64,000 nt of DNA from Armigeres subalbatus. Lineage: Eukaryota; Arthropoda; Insecta; Diptera; Culicidae. The notes beneath the pieces were generated by a model. It was not told where the DNA came from. It ran no database searches and saw only the letters and a list, made by a program, of their open reading frames with translations. Below, one piece after another: positions 21,952 to 32,329 of this stretch (position 1 is the stretch's first letter; the number at the start of each line of letters is the position of its first letter). The stretch covers positions 161,226,452-161,290,451 of the forward strand of contig NC_085140.1 of NCBI RefSeq assembly GCF_024139115.2, read 5' to 3'. The position numbers were made by a program, and so were the translations under genes.

Positions 21952-23971
21952 CAGGGTGACCACTTCATTGCTATTTAAAAACTCCCGCATTTTTTCCCGA
22001 TATTTTCTAAAAATTCCCGATGTAATTAAACACGTAGTTTATATTAAAAAAAAACATATTTCGAGAACGTTTATATTTTACTTAACAAGTGCTTTCAACT
22101 GCTCTTCAATCAATGCTGCATCGCGCTGTGCATCTGCCAATATGTTGACCTTCTTATTCTCCAACACCTTCATCTCCTTCATTGCTTATTTCTTCCTTTT
22201 CAATTCCTTGTCCTTAGCTTTTTTCTCAATCCTTTTCAGTTCCTGGGACTTCTTGTACTTTGCCCAGGCGTTTTTTGCATAGTGAATCATTGATTTGTTT
22301 ATTTCAACATTTGTTACACCTTCTGCTCTTATTATGGAATCGTACACTATTCTTTGTGCCATTAGACATTCTTCGTGTTGGTTCACAACCAAACACTGTT
22401 CATTGATCGAAAAACCCCTCTCGAGTGCAGCGTTACCATGTGAAAATATCAAAATTTTAGCAATAAACGACCAGAGATTGTCGAGTTCTTTGCCAGAACT
22501 AGATATTAACTCACACCAAAAAATATCCAACTTTTTCTCTTTTCGTCGATAAGTGGATAACGCTGTTTTGACCATAGGAATTGAACACAATTGCACATAT
22601 TCACCTTTTACTTTGTCTGCAGCTGCACCGGACAAATGGTCTCGATCGACGAAAGTCTCCAGACAAAACTCCAATCGCTTCTTCGCTACATCCGGAAAAT
22701 TAGCCATTACTTCTGGATTAATACAAGATATGTAACGCGTGAGAGGATACGTGAGAGGTGAACGATCCAGAAACTTCTTCAGGAACCCACAATAGTAAGC
22801 TCGACAGCTGCAACGGAATGCCATCAGCTTTTGCTCGGTAATTGTCATGCTCTCAGACGCCTCCTTGATTGCCGCTCTTGTTGTAAATCCTATATCCACT
22901 CGAAGTGTAGGTTAAATATTGCTTTCTGTCAGTTCAATATCAATAAGTGCTCGGGACTTGACATTTAAACATTCAGGTTTTAATACCTTTTCCATTGTAC
23001 TCCTGACAAGGCTCGACAATTCCTCAAACAGAAATGGTGCCATCGGAGAATCGGTTTGGAATTCACGTAAAAATGGTTCTACAGAGGCCCCACATGTCAC
23101 AAAGTTGCGATCCGATCAATTGATCTTTAATGGCCTCTTTCACCACTTTGAATACTTTTGATCCAGAGATCGATGTGAAGCTTCTCTTGAAGCTGGGATG
23201 GTTATCTTTCAGTTTTTGCACTGTTGATTCTTAACGGTATGAACATATTTTCTCAGATGAGGAAGCATTTGAGACGCTCTAGCTGCAACACTTTCGTTTG
23301 CGATCCAACGAACTGCACAAAATTTTAATGGAAACAATGTAGATCCCGTAACGGCAGTGTATTCAGCCCTACGTAATGGCGCGTTCTTGAACAGGCTGTA
23401 GAGGCACTGGAGGAAGTCATCTAGATGCCATTCTGTCTGTCGCTTTCCTTCTTTGAAAATATGTATGCAATCCACAGCTCCCAATGTTGAGGATGGCAAA
23501 CATGGAGCTGCCTCGCAGCTCTTGAATTTCACCTTGCAAATCTTTTTGAACCTTCCAGTTTACGCTGGGCCCGTCCATAGACAACTGAATCGTTTTCTTG
23601 GGTAATCCAATGTTGTTTGGAAATCGTTCTTTTATCCCATCGACTAAATCCTTTGCTTCCGTGGAGGAAAAGAAAGCTGATCCCAAGTACCTTGATTCGA
23701 CTTGGCCACTGATTCTATTCCAGAATCGAACTCCGATATCCATTTGCTGGCGTTGCAAAATTTTGTTTATGGTTTCGTCAAATCCTATCGCAAATTCCAC
23801 GCACTTGGCTGGAAAATGCAACTTTTCCCATAGAATTAATTTTGAATGATTATGATTATGATTACACCACTTGCATCGAGCGGAATGGGAATCTTTAGGA
23901 TCCGAAGCACACCAGGAATAAATTTCCTCATATCGAGAGGAGTAGCATGTTGATCTGTAACTTTTTAACAT
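21952..23971 (-). pseudogene. Decayed hAT-like transposase with one terminus
   Basis: Minus-strand coding is broken into at least four pieces: 23971-23417, 23532-23209, 23100-22912 and 22899-22186. Piece one has a Cys/His-bearing N-terminus (C.WCNHNHNH) and a core with GFDETINK and QLSMDGPSVNW. Piece two continues from GSCGLHT in another frame (HIFKEGKRQTEWH), so a frameshift lies near 23470. Pieces three and four share a frame, separated by an in-frame stop near 22912. The end contains SHGNAALERGFSINEQ, which resembles the hAT C-terminal dimerisation region. The left terminus CAGGGTGACCACTTC at 21952 looks like a hAT TIR. No partner terminus was seen to the right, so that end is truncated or diverged. 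The superfamily is an inference from the C-terminus and TIR. Confidence 0.6.
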
Positions 23972-24099
23972 TTTTAACGTTTAGAATATTTAATTTACGG
24001 ACCGAAAACTTTTGTGAAAAAAACAGATACTAACTGTCATAGATAATAAGAGGAATGGATTTATTCCCGTCATCAATATCCATTCAATTATATCCATTA

Positions 24100-24420
24100 C
24101 CCGAGTAGACGAAAATAACTCATTAATATCAAATGTTGATAAGATAGCAAAATGAGATATTGACATGATTGATATAAGAGATAAAAGATCACACGACAAT
24201 ATCATTATTTTGCACTAAAATATCATGAGGAGATCAAGTTGTGCTATTTGAAAGAAGTGATCAATATCATGTGCCATTAGTTTGTTCTTATCCATAGCAT
24301 ATCTTGATGTTCAAATGATATTTCGGTGCAAATTTTTGATATTGTTGCCAGTTCTTTTATCTCTTATATCAATCAAAACCATATCATGTTTAGATATTCT
24401 GTTCATGGCTTCTACCCGGG
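24100..24420. mobile_element. Tc1/mariner-type MITE
   Basis: Ends CCCGAGTAGACG and, on the complement of the right end, CCCGGGTAGAAG are flanked by TA on both sides (24098-24099, 24421-24422). The 321-bp interior contains many GATATT/AATATC repeats in both orientations and no ORF of note. Confidence 0.75.
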
Positions 24421-24449
24421 TACACCTCCCGGAAGGTTAACGGATATCG

Positions 24450-24740
24450 TAAGATAGTTCTTAGATTTTCTGGACAATCTAAACTGTCCTTGAGTTTGAG
24501 ACTTGAGATCTACAGCTGCTTAGAAGCTGAATACATATCCAAGCTTCTAGTGCCGAAAAAACCTTGTTTCGTGGCTGTAGATCACAAGTTCTGAACTCAA
24601 GGACGGTCTCGATGACCCAGGATATCCCAAAGCCATCTGACCATGTCTCTTGATCTTCATGAATATGTTATGGATGTAGTTGAATACATATTCAAGCTTG
24701 GAGTGATGGGCTGTAAAGCTTGATCCACTTAGTATTTGGC
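24450..24740 (+). repeat. Satellite-like monomers, block 1
   Basis: Tandem degenerate copies of a unit with CACAAGTTCTGAACTCAAGG, then ATATCCCAAAGCCAT, then GAATACATATYCAAGCTT. The same unit reappears at 26450-26930, where spacing indicates a ~152-157-bp period. Confidence 0.65.
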
Positions 24741-24831
24741 CGCACGAAATTAGACATTTCTTTGCCGAAAAAGTACATAAAAAGGTGGTTCAGGTTTCAT
24801 TATACAGGGAATTTAGTAAACTTTGAATTAA

Positions 24832-25272
24832 AAAACCCAGATTAATCCACCTAGCGTTGGTGGTGCCTTTCTCGCATTTAGTTGAGACACCAACCTTATA
24901 TGGAGCTTATATGGTTCGATGTACCATTTTCTTCATAACTTTTAAACGCAATGACCGATCGTTATAAAATTCAATAGTGATCAACAAGGCTTTGTTCCCT
25001 GTCGAATGAAACTTGTTGCGAGAAAATCGGTTAAGGATTACTATACAAAAAGTTGTCTAATGTTTTTTATAGCTTTTGTGCACACACATACACACACATA
25101 CACACACACATACACACATACATACACACGGACAGACAGACATGTGCTCAGCTCGTCGAGCTGAGTCGATTGGTATATAATACTATGGGTCTCAGAGGCT
25201 TCTATAAAAAGTTCATTATCGGAGTGAAATGATAGCCTTTCGGTACAACTTAGTTGTACGAGAAAGGCAAAA
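24832..25272 (+). repeat. Composite 167-bp-monomer/CA/terminal-hairpin repeat, plus copy
   Basis: Begins AAAACCCAGATTAATCCACC, has one degenerate monomer (CTTGTTGCGAGAAAATCGGT), a CA-rich run at about 25079-25130, the GTCGATTGGTATATAATAC and TCTATAAAAAGTTC segments, and ends in the terminal hairpin (25236-25267) followed by AAAAA. It is the cleanest single-unit copy in the window. Confidence 0.85.
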
Positions 25273-25279
25273 ATATCGA

Positions 25280-26428
25280 AAAATTATTCATTGGCATTTC
25301 GGATGAATTCTCGGACTTTTCTCTCAAAGCCGCTCGTTATTTTTTGCACAGTAGAACGGTCAATTTAATCTGCCATTTTTTCACACTACTTCTCCATATA
25401 AGATGGTCTTCGGATTGTTTCGCACCATTTCTCAAGTATCCCTATGATAATTGCCTAATATTTTTCGTTCGGATGAAAATTTGGGCATTTTGGTGGGTTG
25501 ATAGATTTTTCAATAACGTCATTATCATTCGGTTCATAACATTCCATTACATCCCGTCTGTTATGGTAGCTTTTTTAGTCAGGCCAAAGCAACACCGGAC
25601 AGTCGTGTGATTGAATGGATGGCAAAAATCGCTTCTGAAGACACTCCTCCTTGAATATTTGCCCATTTATGGTCGCTCCATTGATGAAAACTTGAATTTT
25701 CTTTCACAACTGCAGATGTTATGACATACCATCAATTTGTGGGCAATCTTGCCTGCATATACATATTTGAATTTTCCTGGGGCATTACCCTTTCGTTTGG
25801 CAAGGTAAAACTTGTGTCCTGGGAATTGAAAGTCAATTTTAATATTGATTTCATTGCTCATCAAAATACATCAATTGTATTTCGTCAGAACTTGCTCGAC
25901 CAGCATTCTTGCGCGATGTTTGGCAACCAGGTTCTGTTTCAGGGTCTTGTTGGGACGCTTACTGACATCATACGACTTGAAACCTTCACGCCAACAGATT
26001 ATTTGAGCTGTGCTGTACGGCGCAGTGAACTTTTTCGCTAAATCATGCAAGGAAATCCCAAAATGGTTCCGAACTGCTCTGCAGACATTCACTTGTTGTT
26101 TCTGGTCGTATGTTCCACTTCTACGAATGTTTTGTGCTACGCGATCCAGCAATAGTGTTTCCCGACAACGTTTGACAGTTTTTACAGTCAATTTCGGTAA
26201 TTTTAGATACTTTGAAATCATTCCTCCTGACCATGTTGGATTTCCAACGTGAGTGTGCAAAATTTGTTCCCATCTCTCGCGTTCCATTTTCGATAACTTT
26301 TGAACGTGAGCATCAATACTGATGAAACTTTCACCATAAATTAAACAAACCTTCCGCAACGATGTGATGTATTTTACTTCTCGGTACGGCCACCAGAGGC
26401 ACCGCAGTAATTGGAAAGAAACGGCCAA
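25280..26428 (-). pseudogene. Decayed ITm (IS630-Tc1-mariner) superfamily transposase
   Basis: On the minus strand the N-terminal half reads from 26428 to 25871 (185 codons): IWCREGFKSYDVSKRPNKT-type sequence typical of the region just before the DDE domain, ending MLVEQVLTKYN. The next piece (25864-25667) carries FYLAKRKGNAPGKFKYVYAG. Further down, about 25470-25400, another frame gives SINPPKCPNFHPNEKYWAI, matching the NPP.CPEFRPIEKYW motif that contains the third catalytic Glu; here the E before W is retained. The first catalytic Asp region is replaced by MMSNEIN, and stops and shifts separate the parts, so it is inactive. It resembles the ITm group described in Aedes with DD37E spacing, but spacing cannot be measured in the broken copy. 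It lies between two blocks of the ~155-bp satellite. Confidence 0.7.
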
Positions 26429-26449
26429 ATACTAAGTGGATCGAGTTTT

Positions 26450-26930
26450 ATATCGCATGTTCTGAACTCAAGCACGGTTTGGATAAGCCAAGATATCCCA
26501 AAACCATCTTACCGCATCTCTTGGTATTCACAAATATTTTATGAACATGTTTGAATATATACAATATTGGAATGACGAAGAAAGCTAGAGTCTTGGTTGT
26601 AGATCACAAGTTCTCGACTTAAAGACGGATTGGATGACCCTGTATATCCCAAGGCCGTATGATCATCCCAAGTAACCAAAAGTTCCATTAAGAGTACGTT
26701 TTTCGCTTAAGCAGCTCAGTGAAGCTGATTGAGCGAAAAACGTACTCTTAAAGGAACTTTTGGTTACTTGGTCTGTCTCTTGATGCTTAGGAATATAAAA
26801 TGAATATAGTTGAATACATATCCAAGCTTGGATGGACGAAAAAGCTCGCATGGCAACTTGTACATCGCAAGTTCTGGACTTAAGAACAGTTTGGATGATC
26901 TAGTACATCCCGAAACAATATTTTTCAACT
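26450..26930 (+). repeat. Satellite-like monomers, block 2
   Basis: Copies of the 24450-24740 unit start near 26459, 26611 and 26871. The second interval is long because the 104-bp palindrome at 26668-26771 is inserted; subtracting it leaves about 157 bp. The unit contains RATATCCCAAR and GAATACATATCCAAGCTTGG. Confidence 0.7.
26668..26771. mobile_element. Near-perfect 104-bp palindromic MITE
   Basis: Arms of about 49 bp beginning CCAAGTAACCAAAAGTTCC pair with only three mismatches around a short loop. It interrupts a satellite monomer. The TSD is uncertain (at most TC). Confidence 0.8.
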
Positions 26931-27349
26931 TGTTTCGTTATTTCTCCATTATTAATCATAAGAACAAATGGAACATATCAAATTTACTTGGTAATACCGG
27001 TTAGAAAAATTTGGGCCTGGAAGGACCGAAATAATTTATTATTAGGATTTTCATAAGTCTCAACCCTTTGTTGTCTATTTTGAAACAAATTCAATAAACA
27101 TGCACCATAAGGTATAGTCATAGCAGCGATGATCGAACATTATTTGTAGAAGGGGACGCGTGGCGTTGCTGTAAAATATGGCATCAAGACATCGCCTAAG
27201 CGCAGCGTCCAATGCAAATGCTCCATGTCTGCTTTTGATTCGAGTGGATTGTGCAACAGGTGGCGGTAGTATTCTTGATGACTTTAAATTCTTGACTTAT
27301 TTTCTACGAGAGTTACGTCTATTGGTAGATGTTTAGCTTACACCGTTTC

Positions 27350-27556
27350 ATATTCCAGTCGGCTTGTGCTGAGCCATCGCCTGACTCTCTCCTCCTGCCG
27401 ACCAATTCGCGCTATGTGTAGGCGTATTTGACCGATGAGAAGGTGATGATTAGACGCGATGTCGGCACTACATTCACTCCGCATATAAAGAAGGCTTCGT
27501 TTTCATTTTCCTCTGATGCAGATATGGTCGATTTGATTTTCAGTGAAGCCGTCACA
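27350..27556 (-). pseudogene. RTE-like endonuclease fragment
   Basis: Minus-strand translation gives IDHICISR, then SADIAS.HHLLIGQIRLHIARI and GRQEERV, matching the C-terminal endonuclease segment of the element at 43.9-44.8 kb (IDHICISR, SADIASDHHLLIGKIRL, RRQEERV). The catalytic SDH motif has become SNH (GAT to AAT). Only about 70 codons remain. It is a diverged, truncated copy of the same family. Confidence 0.75.
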
Positions 27557-27559
27557 TAA

Positions 27560-28085
27560 AAACCACGTTAGTACTTTTTTCGATTGAAAATAGCGTCTTA
27601 TAATCTTAATCAATTTCACACGGTTCGACCCACGGACCCAACGCTTGGGTAAAAATCACCTAAAAGTTAAGTAAACACCTAATAAGTATAGATAGTAGAA
27701 TATATAGATGAGCGAAGATAAATCCTCTGTCTCCAAACGAACTGTCAAACGTATCTCCAAACGGGCATGACGTCACGATTTCAATGGAAATGTTAAGGGC
27801 TGTGACGTCAAAAAAAACGACTGGTGATAAAAAGTATAAAGATAAGCTCGGTTTCCATATAAAATGGCCATGTTGGGAGGTCAATATTGTGGGGTTTGAG
27901 TAAAATGCCTTCAGCGTGTTATAATAGATTCACACATCAGCGTGTCAATCGGCGAGCAGCAAGCCATGATTTTGCCTTTGCAGTCAGACCTCCGCAGCGT
28001 GCACACGCATCCACGGGAAGTCGCCGTCATAACTTCAGGGCCACACAAATATCTCGATTCTTGTCGATTCGATTGAGCTGATTTT
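27560..28085. other. Unassigned sequence
   Basis: No element boundary recognised. An ORF of 64 codons at 27887-28081 has no known domain. Confidence 0.4.
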
Positions 28086-28101
28086 GACGTAGGACTACGT
28101 C
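28086..28101. repeat. Perfect palindrome GACGTAGGACTACGTC, left copy
   Basis: Two 7-bp arms, GACGTAG and CTACGTC, around GA. An inverted near-identical copy at 30118-30133 brackets the two paralogous small ORFs. Confidence 0.6.
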
Positions 28102-28382
28102 TGTCTTTTCTATATTGGGGTACACTTTACGATTGCGAAAATCGGGGACCGTCACGAAAGTATGATATACTTTAAACTTAAATATCTCAGCCGTTTTTCG
28201 ATGGATTTCCAATTTTTTATCCATTCGATCAAGCATGAGTCAACGCTTCTTTGTATTCAATGAAAATACTATTTTTTAACTATTTATTATCGATAATTGA
28301 TAAAAAGTTTAGAAAGAGGTAAACTAACCAATCACGTACATGCATCACTAGCACAGACATCAAAAATCAATCACTTGCGGGT

Positions 28383-28740
28383 TTGGATCTAATCCTCAGT
28401 TTGAACAAGATTTCACGCGGAGCAGACGCATCAAAGCGATTGCAGCGGAGCGGACACAGCATCACGGAGGCGCTAATAACATTTTCAACGGAAATCCATC
28501 GCATTGGTGGTGGTACTCGATGTGTTGCTATTAGTATTGGGAGAAGAAAATTGGTTCTTCTTAGGATCAACATTTTATGGAAAGAAAGAGTTAATTGTGA
28601 AAATGAACTGTTTCGGTGGCATCGGGTTTGGCGTGGTAGCTTGGTTGCTGTTTGTGATTCCATCCATTCAAAATTACTGCATCATCTCCCTCAGACGCGC
28701 TATCAAATGCGCTATTTACGATTGAGTGTTGCACTTTGAA
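28383..28740 (+). pseudogene. Small membrane-protein ORF, copy 1 (frameshifted)
   Basis: Two overlapping frames together resemble copy 2. The first contains LQRSGHSITEA (compare MQRSGHSSTREW). The second, from about 28540, reads ENWFFLGSTFYGKKELIVKM followed by a glycine-rich hydrophobic segment (GGIGFGVVAWLLFVIP) and a basic tail RRAIKCAIYD before the stop at 28725. The frame change between the two lies before ENWFF. The segment after ENWFF aligns with copy 2 with a 9-nt, in-frame gap in the hydrophobic segment. I do not recognise the family. Homology continues about 50 bp into the 3-prime flank (TTTGAAGAAA, then CTGTATAAAA), so a larger unit was duplicated. Confidence 0.45.
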
Positions 28741-29135
28741 GAAAGTTTATTTTGAATAGTCGTATCAACCTTTTTTCTGTATAAAATCAATGAAGACGCC
28801 ACCTCAGTGGAAACTTTCTACAGCAATTACCCATCGGTGAACGTCACTCGGACAGACAGATGCCAAGAGATGATGTTTTGTAATATGGAGAAAACTTCGT
28901 CTTGAGTCAAATTTCTGCTGTTATTCCTCGCATCAATACGCATCTAAGATAAACAACATCTCATAATCAAATTCAGAATCTTTCGAGGAAATTTCATAAG
29001 ATTCTTACAATTTGTCATTCTCCGAACGGTCCGTTGTCTGCGGAATCCCGATCTAAATGGCTCGCGCGCGCGGAAAAGCACCTTTCTTATATCAAATGAA
29101 GTAATTCCATTAGCCCCGCCCCTTCATTAATCGTT

Positions 29136-29525
29136 ATGAGTGCACAATATATTTATAATATGCAGCGGAGCGGACACAGCAGCACGAGGGAGTGGGTGGC
29201 AGTGGTAATGCTGAAAATTTATTCCAAATTTTGGTGGCTTAGCGAAAAATCATCAAGTGGCGGTCGGACAGTTGCAACGCAAGGTGTCGACAAGCGTTTG
29301 GATGCAGCTAGTTATTGGAAAGGCGCATTGGAAAAAGAAAATTGGTTCTTCTCAGGACCAACATTTTATGGAAAGAAAAAGTTAATTGTTAAAATGGACT
29401 GTATCGGTGGCATCGGGTTTGGCGTGGTTGGTTTGGTAGCTTGGTTGCTGTTAGTGATCCCATCCAGTCAAATTTATTGCATCATCTTCCATCGACGCGC
29501 TATCAAATTCGATATTTACGATTAA
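29136..29525 (+). CDS. Small predicted membrane protein, copy 2, unknown family
   Basis: An intact 129-codon frame. The N-terminal part (MSAQYIYNMQRSGHSS) is polar; a basic region with KIYSKFWW follows. Residues about 67-86 (ENWFFSGPTFYGKKKLIVKM) precede a single likely transmembrane helix at about 90-108 (GGIGFGVVGLVAWLLLVIP), and the end is RRAIKFDIYD. The start at 29136 is the first ATG; MQRSGHSS at 29160 is an alternative supported by similarity to copy 1. Differences from copy 1 after ENWFF include several synonymous changes (GTG/GTT, ATT/ATC) and one 9-nt indel, which suggests past coding constraint. No homology to a named family is claimed. It could be a component of an unrecognised mobile element, because two copies lie within 1 kb between inverted palindromes. 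Confidence 0.4.
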   Translation: MSAQYIYNMQRSGHSSTREWVAVVMLKIYSKFWWLSEKSSSGGRTVATQGVDKRLDAASYWKGALEKENWFFSGPTFYGKKKLIVKMDCIGGIGFGVVGLVAWLLLVIPSSQIYCIIFHRRAIKFDIYD

Positions 29526-29529
29526 GTTT

Positions 29530-30117
29530 TACACTTTGAAGAAAATTTATCTCGGGTTGACTTTCTTTTGTATAAAACGGTGGCTCGGAAAAAAACTGAT
29601 TTCAATTCTAATGTCTAACAGAAATCAAATAATCTTGCCAGAAAATTTCACTTTCCGCCGATGACAGTCAAATCGATGAAGACGCCAATACCTCTTCTCA
29701 GATAAATAGTTTGAGCCCTGAAAAGTACTATGTGTAATTGATTCTTGAAATTCTCCTCACTTTGCCATGTACGATCCTATCGCGGGCGAAAACCAAACGT
29801 CGCAAATAAATATATTTGCCTTTGGTTTCATACCACTTCTGATTCTGCTTATTTCTCCTTTATTTCGGACATTTTTGAGGATGGTGTCTTCCAGGATTGT
29901 GATATCCTCCACTGAAAGCCACTCGAATGACCTCAGTGGCGATGCGGCCGATGAGTTATGTTAATTCCATGGTTAGAGACTCCAGTCCATCCACTCCAAG
30001 TCCATCCAACTGGGAACAACTATTCGCCTTCTTGATTCAGTTGACCTCCGAGCAGTTTGCTCAATGTTAATAAAGAGACACAAATTATGATGACAAATAC
30101 TATCCATTTCGTATAGC
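29530..30117 (+). other. Downstream region with a 65-codon hydrophobic ORF
   Basis: An ORF at 29767-29964 contains IFAFGFIPLLILLISPLF, a possible membrane segment, and then a Ser-rich end. No copy-1 equivalent or family is recognised, so it may be chance. Confidence 0.25.
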
Positions 30118-30133
30118 TACGTAGTCCTACGTC
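30118..30133. repeat. Palindrome TACGTAGTCCTACGTC, right copy
   Basis: Reverse complement of the 28086-28101 palindrome with one end change. It may mark the other end of a 2-kb unit. Confidence 0.5.
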
Positions 30134-30259
30134 ACCTTTGCGTACAACCCGATTGGGCTGTACGCTTGAGTTTTTTGCCTGCATGCCTAAAATGACTTGA
30201 ATTTTTTTTATTCAATGAAATTTACATTTATGCATATACTCTATTTATACGCGTTTCTC

Positions 30260-30335
30260 CTGGAAATAATTATAAAGACAGGTTTGTTGTACGGAGCCCC
30301 ATATAAAAAAGTGATGTCTTTATAATTATTTCCAG
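30260..30335. mobile_element. 76-bp mini-palindrome (MITE-like)
   Basis: A perfect 21-bp inverted repeat, arms beginning CTGGAAATAATTATAAAG, separated by a 34-bp loop. Confidence 0.7.
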
Positions 30336-30701
30336 ATTCGGAGGTCAAAATCATTAGAGATGTAGACAATTCACTCAAAGATCAAAAGTTCAAGTAAAAA
30401 AAAGGTGCCTAGTAAAATTTTAGCCAAATCCAATAGCTACGAATCGATATTTCGATTCTCAAACATGTTGAAAATGTATGAAAAACATGGTTGTCTTTAT
30501 ACTTATTTCGAGCGGTATATATATTGACAAATCAACCGGATCAGCTGGCTTACTCTCGTAGGCGGTTTTTACAGAATAAAAAATTTTTCATTTATTTCAA
30601 CTTTTTTAAAATTTTTGGCGCTTTTCTGGCAATTATCGGCTGCGACGAAGTGTGCATTGTCTTTCCGTAGCAGTCACCAACAGGTCATCATATTCCGAGT
30701 A

Positions 30702-31211
30702 CCGTGCAAATTCAAACTTCGGACGCTTAAGCACTTTCTGATATATAATCATCCTTTTTACTCACATTATTAATCACACTGTTTAAACCACCATTGCAAT
30801 CATAAAGTAAAGTATTCATCTTTGAATTACGTATTTAATATGTACAAGATATTGCGAAGAATATTTGCAATTTATGAAAATGTCCGGCTTCTGTTTGATT
30901 CAAACCTCGGACACCGGCGGGGTTAGATTCATATTTCGGACACAAACATTCAAACTTCGGACACCTGAATACACAGTGACGGGAAGAATAATTGAAAACA
31001 ATTCTCACTGCACATCACAGACTGTCTTTTAATTATTTCGTTGCATTGTTTTAACATGTCCTATTAGAATATAACTATGCTAAAACAAGCTAAAACTATT
31101 AGTCCTTGCTACCCACCTTGATGAAACATTTCGATGAAATATTTCAGAAAAATTCCCATACGAATTGAAGCGTCCGAAGTTTGAGTGTGTCCGAAATTTG
31201 ATTCTCCACGG
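30702..31211. mobile_element. Nonautonomous TA-TSD element (TTCAAACTTCGGAC family)
   Basis: The termini are CCGTGCAAATTCAAACTTCG on the left and CCGTGGAGAATCAAATTTCG on the complement of the right end. They are flanked by TA (30700-30701, 31212-31213). Copies of TTCAAACTTCGGACAC recur near 30710, 30897, 30926, 30948 and, inverted, 31170-31204. No transposase ORF is present. Confidence 0.75.
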
Positions 31212-31213
31212 TA

Positions 31214-31688
31214 CCCCTAGTTCAACGTGAGAGTCTTCAGAGTCTTCACGATAATATTTAATAGGCACACCGGCGAGCTGCGCTATTTCCATAGATGGAT
31301 GAAAGAGTTGTAAGTAAATTACACGATCATGACAAATTATGCTTTAGGAAACATTCATAAGTAAAATAACCCTGGGTTGCTCAACGTGTAAAGATCCATA
31401 CAAATCTTAGATGTTGTATACAAAAGTGTGACATATAGGGGAGAAGGGACTTTTGATATCGCCAATTTTTGCTTCACGTAGTAAATGTGTGTTCCCTTGG
31501 TTTCGAAAAAATTCTAATTAAAAAAATTGCAGTTGTTCACTTCGATTGTAGTGTTAATTTTTTAGATTTTTCGGCTCTGCAGACTAGTTTATTAGAACAA
31601 ATTTTTAAATTTTGTCCAACGTTTCGACATCGGTTCTATCAGTTTCTTTTTGGTGATTTAGGAGTCCAGACAAAATTTAAGGAAATTT
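31214..31688. other. Unassigned AT-rich sequence
   Basis: A 73-codon ORF at 31469-31690 has no recognised motif. Confidence 0.4.
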
Positions 31689-32106
31689 GAAGGTGGTTCA
31701 GGGGAGGCGCAATGGCAATTTATGTTTATATAGGAATTTATATCGAAAAAATAAACTTGTTTTTAATTCTCGTACAAGCGTAAAATTGACTCACCCAACC
31801 TCAATTTTTGTAATCTATATAAACAAAAGGCGCGATTGACTCATTAGTTTTTGGTTAATTTAACGGTTTTATTGACAGAGATAAATGGATAAAACGATTA
31901 AATTGGCCTCAACTTGGCAATGACAAATTGACTCAACATAAATGAGTTTTCCCAGGTTTCGCTGATATAGATTCTAAAGACGAAGGTTAGGGTTGAACAT
32001 TTGAATTCATGACTATTTTACATTTGCAGAAGAGCGACAAAGTTTTTTTCCATATAAATTCCCATATAAACATAAATTGCCTTTGCGCCACCCCTAAACC
32101 ACCTTC
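31689..32106. mobile_element. 418-bp inverted-repeat element
   Basis: The left end GAAGGTGGTTCAGGGGAGGC and the complement of the right end GAAGGTGGTTTAGGGGTGGC start arms of about 65 bp that match with few differences. No coding content and no certain TSD. Confidence 0.75.
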
Positions 32107-32137
32107 TAAATGCCGGAAATTTTGCCAGGACTTCTAA

Positions 32138-32320
32138 AGGCTCCCCCAGACCTAAGCGATTTCATCGCCGCGACGGCGACAACTAGTCGCCGCGATTCTA
32201 TCGCTGGGTCGCTGCAGGCAATGTTCCATTTACCCTTCCGTACCAGCGACGACAGAATCGCAGTCGCCAAGTGATAGAATCGCGTCGCGACTGTCGCGTC
32301 GCGTGTGTTTGGGGGAACCT
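32138..32320. mobile_element. GC-rich Harbinger-type MITE
   Basis: Termini AGGCTCCCCCAGAC and, on the complement of the right end, AGGTTCCCCCAAAC. The 3-bp flank TAA occurs on both sides (32135-32137, 32321-32323), which fits PIF/Harbinger target preference. The interior is strikingly rich in TCGCGAC/GTCGCGA words compared with the AT-rich surroundings. Confidence 0.7.
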
Positions 32321-32329
32321 TAAATCATC

